Shown piece by piece: positions 40,936 through 50,305 of a DNA stretch of 64,000 nt. Each line of letters begins with the position of its first letter. Position 1 is the stretch's first letter. The position numbers and the translations under genes are program-made. The notes under the pieces are model-generated. The model did not search any database. It was given only the letters and a program-made list of their open reading frames with translations, and was not told where the DNA came from. This DNA comes from Hydrogenovibrio marinus. Lineage in GTDB: Bacteria > Pseudomonadota > Gammaproteobacteria > Thiomicrospirales > Thiomicrospiraceae. Where the stretch lies: contig NZ_AP020335.1 of NCBI RefSeq assembly GCF_013340845.1, positions 2,356,001-2,420,000 of the forward strand. Direction: 5' to 3'.

Positions 40936-43900
40936 TGATGGCTGGATTTAACTTTGAAAAAGATCTAGCTCACCAAACCGATGCCGCCCAATCCATTATG
41001 GCGGTGTTTGGCAAAGTGGCCAAGGTTGAAATTCATCCACAACCGGCTATGGCTATGCTGAGTAATCCAGTTGCATCTTTTAATAGCGACGTTGAATTTG
41101 GCATGACTGTGATTGATATTCAAAAAAACAATCAAATCATCAAACCCAATTCCATCACAACCGTGAATAAGAGAAGCCGTATTCTTGATATTTCAATGGA
41201 AACAGGTACAGGGAAAACCTACACCTACACCAAGGCTATCTTTGAACTCAACAAAGCCTTTGGAATGACTAAGTTTATTGTCGTTGTACCAACACTCTCT
41301 ATCAAAGCCGGAACGGTCAGCTTTCTTCGTGCAGAAGCCACGAAACGGCACTTTATGGAAAGTTACAGCGATAAACAGTTAAAAGTCCATGTCGTTGAAA
41401 GTCAAAAGGGCAATAGAAGCAAAAAAGCCTATATGCCACACTCAATTATCGAATTTGTTGAAGCTCAAAAACACGCGAATCCAGCACTGGACAAAACCAT
41501 TCACGTAATGGTTATCAATGCCGGAATGATAAACTCAGATACCCTAAGCAAAAAATTCGACACCCGTATTAACGATGCTTACGACAATCTTTTTGATGCA
41601 ATTGCCTCGGTCAATCCGATTACGATTATTGACGAACCACACAAGTTCAAACAAGAGAATGCAACGTGGCAAAACATTCTCAAATTTGGCTCTCAATACA
41701 CTCTACGATTTGGAGCAACGTTTGACAACAATTATGAAAACTTAATCCACGAACTCTCAGCAGTTGATGCCTTTAACCAAGACCTAGTTAAAGGTGTCGT
41801 TGCGGATATTGAAATGTTTGATGACGGCTCAGAGGAATACATCAAGTTACTTTCTTATGGTGCGAAAGCCACTCGTGAAGTGGAAATCATATCCGGCAAA
41901 AATAAAGGGCAAACCGCCAATAAGGAGTTCCCAGAAGCGACATTTGAGTATTTTGACGGCACCAAGAAAAAAACCTTCAAACTCATCGAGGGTGAGAGTC
42001 TATCTGTAATCCACTCGGAAATGAATGGAATCTATATTGAGAAATTAAACACCCAAAAAGTTCTGCTTTCTAATGGCCTGGAACTTAAAAGTAACCAAAA
42101 AATTAGCCCCTATTCTTATTCATCAACCATTCAAGACAAAATGATTGCCAAGGCAGTCAAACGTCATTTTGAAATCGAAAAATCGTTACTTTCTCGTGAT
42201 GTAAAAATTAAGCCGTTGACCCTGTTTTTCATTGATGACATTGAAGGGTATCGTGGCAATCATGAGATTACCGGCGACCTTAAAACCAAATTTGAAGCCC
42301 TGCTGAAACAACATATTGAAACGCTTTTGAAAACGGATGATATAACGCCGTTTTACCGTTCTTATCTGGAAAGCTCACTGAAAGACCTTTCGGTTTGTCA
42401 TGGTGGGTATTTTGCACAAGATAATAGCGAGTCCGATGAAGCCATCGAGCAAGAAGTTGCTGAAATCCTTCACGATAAAGAAACCTTGTTGAGCTTAGAT
42501 AACACAAGACGTTTTATTTTCTCAAAGTGGACATTGCGTGAAGGCTGGGATAACCCAAATGTTTTTCAGATTTGTAAACTGCGTTCAAGCGGCTCACAGA
42601 CATCCAAACTGCAAGAGGTTGGCCGTGGGTTACGTTTACCAGTAAATGAGTTTATGAGTCGGGTTAAAAATGAATCCTTCGACCTTTACTACTATGTGGA
42701 CTTTTCAGAGCGTGATTTTGCTGAACAGCTAGTCAATGAAATTAATGAAAAATCAGGCCAAACACCGGTTGAAGAACTCACTAAGCTGACCGATGAAGTT
42801 GTGCAAAGAATTGTTGCCAAGTATCCCGAACAATCCGCAGATTCCATTCGCAATACTCTGGGTGAGGCTGGGGCGATTGATTTTTCAGGAAACTTCAAGG
42901 AAGGCGGTTTAGACATTATCAAAGCTGAGTTCCCAAACGCCTTTGAAGCGACAGGCGGCTTGAAAAAAGGCAAGGTTCGCGTTGAAGGGAAAACAAAGTC
43001 AAAGGCTTCTATCCGTATTGGAAAATACAACGAACTTCGAGAGCTTTGGGAAGCAATCAACCAGCGTGTGATCCTTGAATATAAGATTGACGATGAATAC
43101 AAATTTCAGACTATCTTCGAGTCTTACCTTCTGGACAACCAAGAAACATTTAAACCACGAGGCAGCATAACTCAAACTAAGCGACTAACCTTTGACCAAG
43201 GGCTTGCTTCATTACAAGAAGAAGATGACCTTAACAATGAAATTTTACCGATAGTAACCCTTCATTACAGACAGTTTATTGAAGAGCTGGCCGTATTGCT
43301 TGGTGTAAACATGATAACGCTACACAAAGCATTCTTGGCGGTCAAAGACGACTTGAACATTAACGATTATTTGAGTCACCAAACCATCCGAACCATCAAG
43401 GCACAGTTCCACAAATACTTATTGGATCACGCTTTCAGTAAATTCCATATTGGATACCAACAAGTATCTAACAAAGTTCATCCTACAGTGTTTACCAACG
43501 AAAAAGGAAAGCCTCTTACTAACATCCCCGCTCATAATTTAGGGGGTCACTTTGATGATTCAAAACCTGCGGACCAATACTTGTTTGAAGAAGTTTTCTA
43601 CGACTCTCCCCTTGAGCAAGAAAACATTAAAAAGTCGATTACTGGAGTCTCTGTATTTACAAAAATTCCACGTAATTCAATACGCATTCCTGTAGCGGGA
43701 GGCGGTACTTATTCGCCTGACTTTGCTTATGTTATTGAGTACGATGGAGGTCAGAAACAGCTTAATCTTATCATTGAGACAAAGGACAAAGAAAAACGCG
43801 CTCTGTTTGATGATGAAAAGCAAAAGCTCAAACATGCACAGAAATTGTTCAGCTCACTGAAGAAAGGTTTTGAAGTCCGATTTGAAACGCAATTTAAGAA

Positions 43901-43943
43901 TACTCAGATCAAAGAACTTCTTCAAAGTGCTATAAAAAACTAG
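40935..43943 (+). CDS. type III restriction endonuclease (Res)
   Basis: A 1002-residue helicase-nuclease subunit. Walker A (ETGTGKTYTYTKA) and the DEAD-like box IIDEPHKF define the superfamily 2 motor; FSKWTLREGWDNPNVFQICK and QEVGRGLRLPV are later helicase motifs. The C-terminal nuclease has PD...ExK as SPDFAYVIEYDGG with LIIETKDK (about 935-960). It needs Mod and ATP to cleave unmodified DNA. No break or missing motif is visible, so the system looks functional. The ATG overlaps the last base of mod; ATG 40938 is a possible alternative. Confidence 0.93.
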   Translation: MMAGFNFEKDLAHQTDAAQSIMAVFGKVAKVEIHPQPAMAMLSNPVASFNSDVEFGMTVIDIQKNNQIIKPNSITTVNKRSRILDISMETGTGKTYTYTKAIFELNKAFGMTKFIVVVPTLSIKAGTVSFLRAEATKRHFMESYSDKQLKVHVVESQKGNRSKKAYMPHSIIEFVEAQKHANPALDKTIHVMVINAGMINSDTLSKKFDTRINDAYDNLFDAIASVNPITIIDEPHKFKQENATWQNILKFGSQYTLRFGATFDNNYENLIHELSAVDAFNQDLVKGVVADIEMFDDGSEEYIKLLSYGAKATREVEIISGKNKGQTANKEFPEATFEYFDGTKKKTFKLIEGESLSVIHSEMNGIYIEKLNTQKVLLSNGLELKSNQKISPYSYSSTIQDKMIAKAVKRHFEIEKSLLSRDVKIKPLTLFFIDDIEGYRGNHEITGDLKTKFEALLKQHIETLLKTDDITPFYRSYLESSLKDLSVCHGGYFAQDNSESDEAIEQEVAEILHDKETLLSLDNTRRFIFSKWTLREGWDNPNVFQICKLRSSGSQTSKLQEVGRGLRLPVNEFMSRVKNESFDLYYYVDFSERDFAEQLVNEINEKSGQTPVEELTKLTDEVVQRIVAKYPEQSADSIRNTLGEAGAIDFSGNFKEGGLDIIKAEFPNAFEATGGLKKGKVRVEGKTKSKASIRIGKYNELRELWEAINQRVILEYKIDDEYKFQTIFESYLLDNQETFKPRGSITQTKRLTFDQGLASLQEEDDLNNEILPIVTLHYRQFIEELAVLLGVNMITLHKAFLAVKDDLNINDYLSHQTIRTIKAQFHKYLLDHAFSKFHIGYQQVSNKVHPTVFTNEKGKPLTNIPAHNLGGHFDDSKPADQYLFEEVFYDSPLEQENIKKSITGVSVFTKIPRNSIRIPVAGGGTYSPDFAYVIEYDGGQKQLNLIIETKDKEKRALFDDEKQKLKHAQKLFSSLKKGFEVRFETQFKNTQIKELLQSAIKN

Positions 43944-44371
43944 CGAGATTGAGTAGACTTAAATAGAAATGATATTCATTAACTTATAATTACCTAAACA
44001 GGGAATATTTCTTTAGATCTTGATAGTAATAGATCAAAACTACCTCCAATTACCTCAATATCAAATATAAAGAATTAATGTTTACATCAACATAACGGAG
44101 GGTATATTGGTGGGTAAAAAACCAAATAGGCGATATAATTTTATCTAAGTTAATCTTTTTTAACACAATTAATATCCCATACAATATTCAAATCCAGAAT
44201 ATTGAATAAGCCGGAAATGACGCAAGCACTTGCTTGCACAGAGATTTTTCGTCTCTTAAATAATAAAGTTTCTTTCTTGATGCGAATCAATATTTTTATT
44301 TGAATTTTTGCGTCCAGAACAGTATAGTTCGAGTTGTTGTTAAGGACTTACAACTATCTGAGGAAAAACAA
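43944..44371. other. island end and flanking region after res
   Basis: These 428 bases hold no supported gene. They contain the distal attachment site (44189-44209), AT-rich DNA on the island side, and on the chromosome side small stems (GCAAGC/GCTTGC near 44222-44237 and AGAGA/TCTCT near 44242-44257). I see nothing else. Confidence 0.5.
44189..44209 (+). repeat. right attachment site (attR), displaced yicC 3' end
   Basis: CAAATCCAGAATAT is identical to attL. The following bases keep the reading QIQNIE plus a stop with synonymous changes only (ATT for ATA, GAA for GAG, TAA for TAG). This is what remains of the original yicC 3' end after the element supplied a replacement. Confidence 0.75.
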
Positions 44372-44590
44372 ATGAACAATTTTATGAAATTGCTTGGAAC
44401 GCTAACAATCGCGGTTATCATTCCATTGCTAGTACTTTTAGGGATTTGGGCGGGCATCCTTCCTCAATCACTACAAGTTGACATCGGTATGTTCGGTGTG
44501 ATTTCTGCGATCGTCATTATCGTAGGTGGAAACTTATACCTGATGTACGATGACATTAAATCAGGGCGTTATTCAAAATCTAAAAAATAA
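44372..44590 (+). CDS. 72-residue two-helix membrane protein
   Basis: A small protein with two hydrophobic helices (FMKLLGTLTIAVIIPLLVLL and MFGVISAIVIIVGGNLYLMY) and a basic, lysine-rich tail (SGRYSKSKK). ATG 44372 was chosen because GAGGAA lies 7 bases ahead; an upstream in-frame start at 44300 lacks a ribosome site. It is followed by a rho-independent terminator and so is its own unit. No family recognised. Before the island inserted it would have been the next gene after yicC. Confidence 0.75.
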   Translation: MNNFMKLLGTLTIAVIIPLLVLLGIWAGILPQSLQVDIGMFGVISAIVIIVGGNLYLMYDDIKSGRYSKSKK

Positions 44591-44616
44591 GATTTCCTGT
44601 TTCACAGTCATTTTCG

Positions 44617-44644
44617 AAAAACCCGGCTTATGTCGGGTTTTTTT
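44617..44644 (+). terminator. rho-independent terminator
   Basis: AAAAACCCG (44617-44625) pairs with CGGGTTTTT (44634-44642) and runs into a T-tract, 27 bases after the small membrane protein gene. Confidence 0.88.
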
Positions 44645-44748
44645 ATACCTTTTTACAATATTGTCATCTTTCCATGCTTTTTAGCTAGTGGGTTATCACG
44701 TATAATGGCTCCTTAATTTACCTTGAATAACAACCGATTACTTAACTT

Positions 44749-47181
44749 ATGTCAGATGAATTGCGAAATGACGATTATTACGATCGTCAAGCATCCGAAC
44801 CAGAGAACACTCCCCCAAAAAAGAAAAAGCGTGGTTTCTTTAAAAAATTCTTTTGGTTTAGCTTCTTTTCAGGATTCTTCCTCTTTCTAGCCGGTGTCAT
44901 CTACTACGCAGTCACAATTTACCCAACACTGCCTGACGCTTCGAGCCTGAGAGATGTTTCCTATCAGGTACCGTTGAAAATCCTGACATCGGATGGCAAG
45001 CTCATCAGCGAAATCGGTACGAAAAAGCGTATCCCGCTGGATTACACCCAAATTCCTGAACGCATGACTCAAGCCCTGGTATCTGCAGAAGATGAAGACT
45101 TCTTCAAGCATGGCGGTATCTCATTCAAGGGCTTGGCACGTGCCGTCTATGAACTGATTACCACCGGACACAAGAAATCAGGTGGTTCAACCATCACCAT
45201 GCAGGTTGCCAGAAACTTCTTCCTGACCAAGAAAAAGAGCTATTTGCGTAAGCTGAACGAGATTGTGCTGTCTTACAAAATCGAGCACCAAATCAGTAAA
45301 GAAGAAATCCTCGCACTTTACATGAACAAGATGTTCTTGGGCTACCGTTCTTACGGTTTTGCCGCCGCAGCGCAAACCTATTATGGGAAAGACCTGAAAG
45401 ACTTGTCGTTGAATGAGTTTGCGATGCTTGCCGGTTTGCCAAAAGCTCCTTCTCGCTACAACCCAATTTACAACCCTGAGCGAGCCAAACTTCGTCGTGA
45501 TTACGTGCTGAAACGCATGTATGAAAACCACTACATCACTGAAGAAGAGATGAATCAGGCGATGGCAGTTCCTGTTCACGCCAAGTTAACCGGTTCCCGT
45601 ATTGATGTGGAAGCAGGTTATGTCGCGGAAATGGCGCGTGACTTTGCTATTGAACACTTTGGGGATGATGCACTGAAAAATGGTCTAACCATCACGACCA
45701 CCATTGATTCACATCTGCAGGATGTTGCCAACAAAGCCGTGCGAGACGGCCTACAAAGTTACGAAAAACGCCATGGATATCGTGGTGTTATCACCCACTT
45801 CGCCCCCACTATCATGACCGATCATGCACAATTGATTTCAGAACTTAGTGACCTGAAAACTTTTGCCTCCTTGGATGTCGGTGCTGTCACCGAAACCACC
45901 GATGACGATGCGACAGTGATGCTGGAAGACGGTACGGTAACACATATTTCTCTGGACAGCATCAAGTGGGCAAACCCATACATTGACGTCAACAAGACAG
46001 GTCCTGAACCGGAAAAAATCACCGATGTATTAAATGTTGGCGATGCCATTTACCTACAGTTGACCGATAGTGGTTGGCAACTCGCCCAAAATCCTAAAAC
46101 TGAAGCGGCATTGATTTCCGTTGACCCTGACAACGGCGGTATCAAAGCTTTAGTCGGTGGTTATGATTTCTTCCGCAGCAAGTACAACCGTGCCACGCAG
46201 GCGCGTCGACAAGTCGGTTCGAACATCAAACCGTTTTTGTATTCCAGTGCATTGGAAGACGGTATGACTGCTGCCTCTATCATCAATGATGCGCCTGTTG
46301 TATTCCACGATGCCGCTTTGGAAGATGTTTGGCGCCCTGAAAACTACTCTGGTCGTTTCTATGGTCCGACCCGTTTAAGAGTTGCGCTCATGCATTCACG
46401 TAACTTGGTTTCCATCCGTTTGTTGCAGCATGTCGGTATTGCATATGCCATCAAATACATTGAACGTTTCGGTTTCCCGAAAGACCAACTGAACCTACAT
46501 CGCGACTTATCTTTGGCATTGGGATCAGTACAGTTCACACCGGAAGAAGTGGTTCGCGGTTATTCTACTTTTGCCAATGGCGGTTATTTGATTGACCCGT
46601 TCATCATCGACAAAGTACAGAACTTTGATGGTGACGTCATTTATCAGGCGAATCCTCAGAAGGCCTGTACAGTGCAATGTACACCGGATGATCCAACCAC
46701 TGCGCCAAAGATTATCACGCCACAAAATGCCTATATCATGACAACGATGATGCAAGATGTTATCAATCACGGTACAGCGCAAGCGGCCAGAGTATTGGAT
46801 AGAAAAGATATCGCCGGTAAAACGGGAACGACCAACGACCAGAAAGATGCATGGTTCTCAGGGTTTAACCCACATATCGCGACCAGTGTTTGGGTAGGCT
46901 TTGACCAACCTAGCACCTTGGGACGTAATGAGTTTGCGGGGCGTGCGGCGTTGCCGATCTGGATTGACTACATGAGAGAAGCCTTGAAACCTTATCCGAA
47001 TGTACCTTTTGCGATTCCGGATGGTTTAGTGAATGTTCCTATCGACAAAACCACGGGCAACGCCGTTCCGGCAGACACCCCCGGTGCATTCTTTGAAGTT
47101 TTCCGAGAAGGGCATGCTCCGAAGGTTCCTAACGTATCGGAAAAGAACATCGAAGAAATGACGCAAAAGCTCTTTCAATAG
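44749..47181 (+). CDS. mrcA: penicillin-binding protein 1A
   Basis: An 810-residue bifunctional class A PBP that polymerises and cross-links peptidoglycan. A basic cytoplasmic start (KKKKRGFFKKF), one membrane helix, and the GT51 domain (SAEDEDFFKHGG, GGSTITMQVARNFFL, NKMFLGYRSYGFAAAA) precede an OB-like insert. The transpeptidase follows: Ser nucleophile in GSNIKPFLY, SRN in HSRNLVSIRL, KTGTT in AGKTGTTNDQKDAWF. Length and motif order are normal. A perfect -10 TATAAT (44701-44706) lies 43 bases ahead. Confidence 0.95.
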   Translation: MSDELRNDDYYDRQASEPENTPPKKKKRGFFKKFFWFSFFSGFFLFLAGVIYYAVTIYPTLPDASSLRDVSYQVPLKILTSDGKLISEIGTKKRIPLDYTQIPERMTQALVSAEDEDFFKHGGISFKGLARAVYELITTGHKKSGGSTITMQVARNFFLTKKKSYLRKLNEIVLSYKIEHQISKEEILALYMNKMFLGYRSYGFAAAAQTYYGKDLKDLSLNEFAMLAGLPKAPSRYNPIYNPERAKLRRDYVLKRMYENHYITEEEMNQAMAVPVHAKLTGSRIDVEAGYVAEMARDFAIEHFGDDALKNGLTITTTIDSHLQDVANKAVRDGLQSYEKRHGYRGVITHFAPTIMTDHAQLISELSDLKTFASLDVGAVTETTDDDATVMLEDGTVTHISLDSIKWANPYIDVNKTGPEPEKITDVLNVGDAIYLQLTDSGWQLAQNPKTEAALISVDPDNGGIKALVGGYDFFRSKYNRATQARRQVGSNIKPFLYSSALEDGMTAASIINDAPVVFHDAALEDVWRPENYSGRFYGPTRLRVALMHSRNLVSIRLLQHVGIAYAIKYIERFGFPKDQLNLHRDLSLALGSVQFTPEEVVRGYSTFANGGYLIDPFIIDKVQNFDGDVIYQANPQKACTVQCTPDDPTTAPKIITPQNAYIMTTMMQDVINHGTAQAARVLDRKDIAGKTGTTNDQKDAWFSGFNPHIATSVWVGFDQPSTLGRNEFAGRAALPIWIDYMREALKPYPNVPFAIPDGLVNVPIDKTTGNAVPADTPGAFFEVFREGHAPKVPNVSEKNIEEMTQKLFQ

Positions 47182-47208
47182 TTCATTGAATAACGCAGGG
47201 AAGATACT

Positions 47209-48090
47209 ATGAATTGGTCAGCACTTTCTCAAGTTTTAAGCACTGAACATGGCCTTAATCTGCATATCGAAACCGCCTCACCTATCGGAGGCGGAGACAT
47301 TCATCAGGCATTTCATGTTAAAACACTGGATGACACCTACTTTCTGAAAGTAAACCATACTGATAGCCTTCCCTTGTTTGAAACAGAAGCTCACAGTCTT
47401 CAAGCGATTCTCGATACAGGCGTGCTTGATGTACCCAAGCCACTTGCATACGGCATCGCCGATGGTAGAGCTTTTTTGCTTTTGTCCTATTTTCATATGG
47501 TTAGGGAAGGAGATGATGATCAACGCGGCAGAGATTTGGCCTTGTTGCACCATCAAATAAACGACGACAAGCAATTCGGCTGGTTTGAAGACAACTACAT
47601 TGGCCACACCTTACAAAAAAATCCATGGCATAACGACTGGATCAGTTTCTATCGTGAAGCCAGGCTGCTTCCTCAACTTGAATTGGCAAATACTAATGGT
47701 GCCAGCAACCAACTAGTGGATGCCGGTAAGCGGTTGGCAGATGAACTCCCTAAATTTTTTCAGGAATATCACCCGGAAGCTTCTTTATTGCACGGCGACC
47801 TTTGGGGCGGTAACAGCGCGTTTCTGACGACAGGCGAAGCGGTGTTTTTTGATCCCGCCAGTTATTATGGTGACCGTGAAACCGATTTAGCAATGACTGA
47901 ACTGTTTGGTGGTTTCTCCAGAGCATTTTATGAAGGCTACAATAGCGTATTTCCTATCGACAAAGGTTATCAGATGCGTAAACCTTTGTATCAACTCTAC
48001 CATCAGCTAAACCACTTCAATTTGTTCGGTGGGCATTATCAGCAACAGTCTCTGCACACCATAGAATCCCTGCTGAAAATTCCCCGCTAA
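47209..48090 (+). CDS. fructosamine kinase family protein
   Basis: A 293-residue protein of the fructosamine/ketosamine-3-kinase family (aminoglycoside phosphotransferase fold). The N-terminal PIGGGDIHQAFHVKT loop, the hinge region LLSYFHM, the catalytic loop LLHGDLWGGN and the metal motif FFDPASYYGDRETDLAM are intact. Bacterial members such as YniA phosphorylate sugar-amine adducts and may help in protein deglycation. It starts 28 bases after mrcA with GGGAAG as ribosome site, possibly co-transcribed. Confidence 0.87.
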   Translation: MNWSALSQVLSTEHGLNLHIETASPIGGGDIHQAFHVKTLDDTYFLKVNHTDSLPLFETEAHSLQAILDTGVLDVPKPLAYGIADGRAFLLLSYFHMVREGDDDQRGRDLALLHHQINDDKQFGWFEDNYIGHTLQKNPWHNDWISFYREARLLPQLELANTNGASNQLVDAGKRLADELPKFFQEYHPEASLLHGDLWGGNSAFLTTGEAVFFDPASYYGDRETDLAMTELFGGFSRAFYEGYNSVFPIDKGYQMRKPLYQLYHQLNHFNLFGGHYQQQSLHTIESLLKIPR

Positions 48091-48104
48091 AAATTAAATC
48101 ACTC

Positions 48105-48124
48105 CCCCAACCTGGCAGTTTTTT
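48105..48124 (+). repeat. dispersed CCAACCTGGCAGA motif, copy 9
   Basis: CCCCAACCTGGCAGTTTTTT lies 15 bases after the fructosamine-kinase stop. The AT pair before the T-run is replaced by T's, so it may also serve as a weak T-rich terminator tail. Confidence 0.62.
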
Positions 48125-48177
48125 ACAAGCACATTGGGTGCGCAAAACACTCTATGATAAAATACCCAAACTTTTAA

Positions 48178-48230
48178 GCCGCCTTGAAATTCATCTTGGA
48201 ATTTGAACACCATTCCAACAGAAAAGCGGC
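48178..48230. promoter_or_regulatory. structured leader upstream of adk
   Basis: TTGGAAT (48196-48202) and ATTCCAA (48212-48218) form a perfect inner stem. GCCGCCTT (48178-48185) and AAGCGGC (48224-48230) close it with one bulge. It sits 67 bases before adk and could be part of its 5' untranslated region. I do not recognise a known riboswitch. Confidence 0.4.
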
Positions 48231-48281
48231 AAGGCATAGATGACAAAATCACTGCCGAAAACTTATTCATACAAGCTGTAA

Positions 48282-48944
<663 letters not shown>

Positions 48945-49005
48945 CCCAAAAACCTGTAAAAACCCTCTAAATAGAGGCTGCAAACGGGACAAAGACTCAG
49001 TGTAT

Positions 49006-49041
49006 GTTATAAGTTGTAATCTTTAAGTTACAACTTATAAC
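49006..49041. repeat. perfect 14-bp inverted repeat between adk and the TetR gene
   Basis: GTTATAAGTTGTAA (49006-49019) and TTACAACTTATAAC (49028-49041) flank an eight-base loop. It lies between convergent genes without a T-run, so a bidirectional transcription stop or mRNA end-protecting hairpin is likely. Confidence 0.5.
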
Positions 49042-49078
49042 TCGAATTGATGTTTTTGCGTTGCGTAGCCCAGTAAAA

Positions 49079-49672
49079 TCAATTCTTCATAAATTGACTG
49101 ATTAAAAACTTTTTGCCCGACTCTAGAATTTCTTTCGCCTTTTTCGGGTCGCTCATAGTCCTTGCCATTGTTAGTGTCCCTACTAAGCCTGAGTATAAGT
49201 TTAGCGCCTTCTCATGACTCTGAAATTCAGTGTCATTAGGAAACTGATCCTTTAACGCGCGCGCGAAGAGAGCATAAATCCTGTCCATATATTTTTCATA
49301 TTGACTGCGGTACTCTTCATCACTACGCTGCATATCCGTGCTAAGAGATGTAAATGCACAACTCGTTTCCACATTATATAAACTGCTTTCAGACAAATGG
49401 TCTTCAATAATTTTTTTTATTGCGTCGTCGCCATCCCGCTGAAACCTCATTAAAAGACTGTCTTCAAGTTTTGCCAAATCATAACAAACTGCCTGCGCAA
49501 AAAGGTCGGCCTTCGAATGAAAGTGACTGTACAGAGCACCACGTGTTAATCCCATGTACTTCATAATATGCTCAGTCCCAGAGCCTCCTTGCCCATGTTT
49601 TTTTAGGTAGGCAATGGCTTTTTCCAAAATAACTGAGCGCAGTTTTTCTTTTTCACCTTTTTTGGTTTTCAA
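49079..49672 (-). CDS. TetR-family transcriptional repressor
   Basis: A 197-residue regulator. The N-terminal helix-turn-helix (SVILEKAIAYLKKHGQGGSG, HIMKYMGLTRGALYSHFHSKADLFAQAV) is typical of TetR proteins, with an AcrR/BetI-like C-terminal half. I chose TTG 49672 because AAAGGA lies 6 bases ahead; ATG 49723 has no ribosome site and would add an atypical N-terminus. It is divergent from the SnoaL-like gene and azoR, which it may control. The repeated octamer CAACTGCA (49715-49722 and 49768-49775) in the shared region is a possible binding element. Confidence 0.82.
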   Translation of the reverse strand: MKTKKGEKEKLRSVILEKAIAYLKKHGQGGSGTEHIMKYMGLTRGALYSHFHSKADLFAQAVCYDLAKLEDSLLMRFQRDGDDAIKKIIEDHLSESSLYNVETSCAFTSLSTDMQRSDEEYRSQYEKYMDRIYALFARALKDQFPNDTEFQSHEKALNLYSGLVGTLTMARTMSDPKKAKEILESGKKFLISQFMKN

Positions 49673-49789
49673 TTGAGTTCCTTTAAATTTCTGTACCAAT
49701 GAAATTTTAAAACACAACTGCATTAAAAGTGTATACTATTTTTTAATACAGAAATGAATTAAAAACTCAACTGCAAAAAGGAGTGAATC

Positions 49790-50119
49790 ATGCCGCAACA
49801 AGAAACTTTAGATTTAATTGAAAAATACATCCAATCATCAAACAACAATGATATTGAAACTTTTTCTTCCTGTTTCAAGGAAGATGCAACGGTGCTGGAC
49901 GAGGGGCAAAAATTACAAGGCAAGCAAGCTATAATTGAGTGGTTCTTACGTAACAAGCAAAGATATCAACACCAAACCAAACCTTTGAACATTGAGGTTT
50001 CTAATAAAGAAGCACTTTTAACCGCATCCGTTAATGGAAAATTTGAAGGAAGCCCTATTACGCTTAAGTACCGAATCAAATTAGAGTCTGGCCTTATTCA
50101 AGATCTCAGAATTGCGTAA
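49790..50119 (+). CDS. SnoaL-like (NTF2-fold) protein
   Basis: A 109-residue protein of the SnoaL/ketosteroid-isomerase fold. IEKYIQSSNNNDIETFSSCFKEDATVLDEGQKLQGKQAIIEWF shows the usual helix-then-strand pattern with the conserved Asp and Glu residues, and the remaining strands follow. The ribosome site AAGGAG is strong. Members bind or isomerise small hydrophobic molecules; the substrate is unknown. It is divergent from the TetR gene, ends at a good terminator and precedes azoR, suggesting a small detoxification group. Confidence 0.78.
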   Translation: MPQQETLDLIEKYIQSSNNNDIETFSSCFKEDATVLDEGQKLQGKQAIIEWFLRNKQRYQHQTKPLNIEVSNKEALLTASVNGKFEGSPITLKYRIKLESGLIQDLRIA

Positions 50120-50193
50120 TCACAAGTGCAACAGCAATTTTCGTCTATCCTATTAAGTACCTGAAAAAATACACCCGAGCACCTAATGCTCAC

Positions 50194-50226
50194 AAATACT
50201 ATTGCTGTATTTGCAATAGTATTTTT
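50194..50226 (+). terminator. rho-independent terminator after the SnoaL-like gene
   Basis: AAATACTATTGC (50194-50205) pairs perfectly with GCAATAGTATTT (50213-50224) across a seven-base loop, and the T-run reaches 50226. Confidence 0.8.
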
Positions 50227-50305
50227 CACATTACGCTATTTTTCACCACTAATCTTCTCCTTAGAATAAGGGTTCACTTTGAATTACCCTCTAGGAGAAT
50301 TTCAC

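Larger units (their letters stand above)
28948..44209. mobile_element. integrated satellite-like island at the 3' end of yicC
   Basis: An element of about 15.3 kb bounded by duplicated yicC 3' codons. It starts with a tyrosine integrase reading inward and carries a three-gene TerB/HNH-like cassette, a WYL regulator, a decayed phage-type ATPase, a YagK/YfjJ Rep-like protein, DUF932 and zinc-ribbon proteins, an AlpA regulator and a type III restriction-modification pair. There are no capsid, tail or conjugation genes, so it would depend on a helper or on integrase plus Rep. The dispersed CCAACCTGG motif is absent from it, and its base composition is more AT-rich than its surroundings. Confidence 0.82.

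Noticed and set aside
29122-44118. GGTGGGTAAA at both ends of the island as integrase arm sites
   Set aside because: The copy at 29122 is the integrase gene's own ribosome site and start, so the match to 44109-44118 may be coincidence; too weak to claim.
44300-44371. Longer version of the small membrane protein starting at 44300
   Set aside because: No ribosome site there, whereas GAGGAA precedes ATG 44372 and the shorter form begins directly before the first helix.
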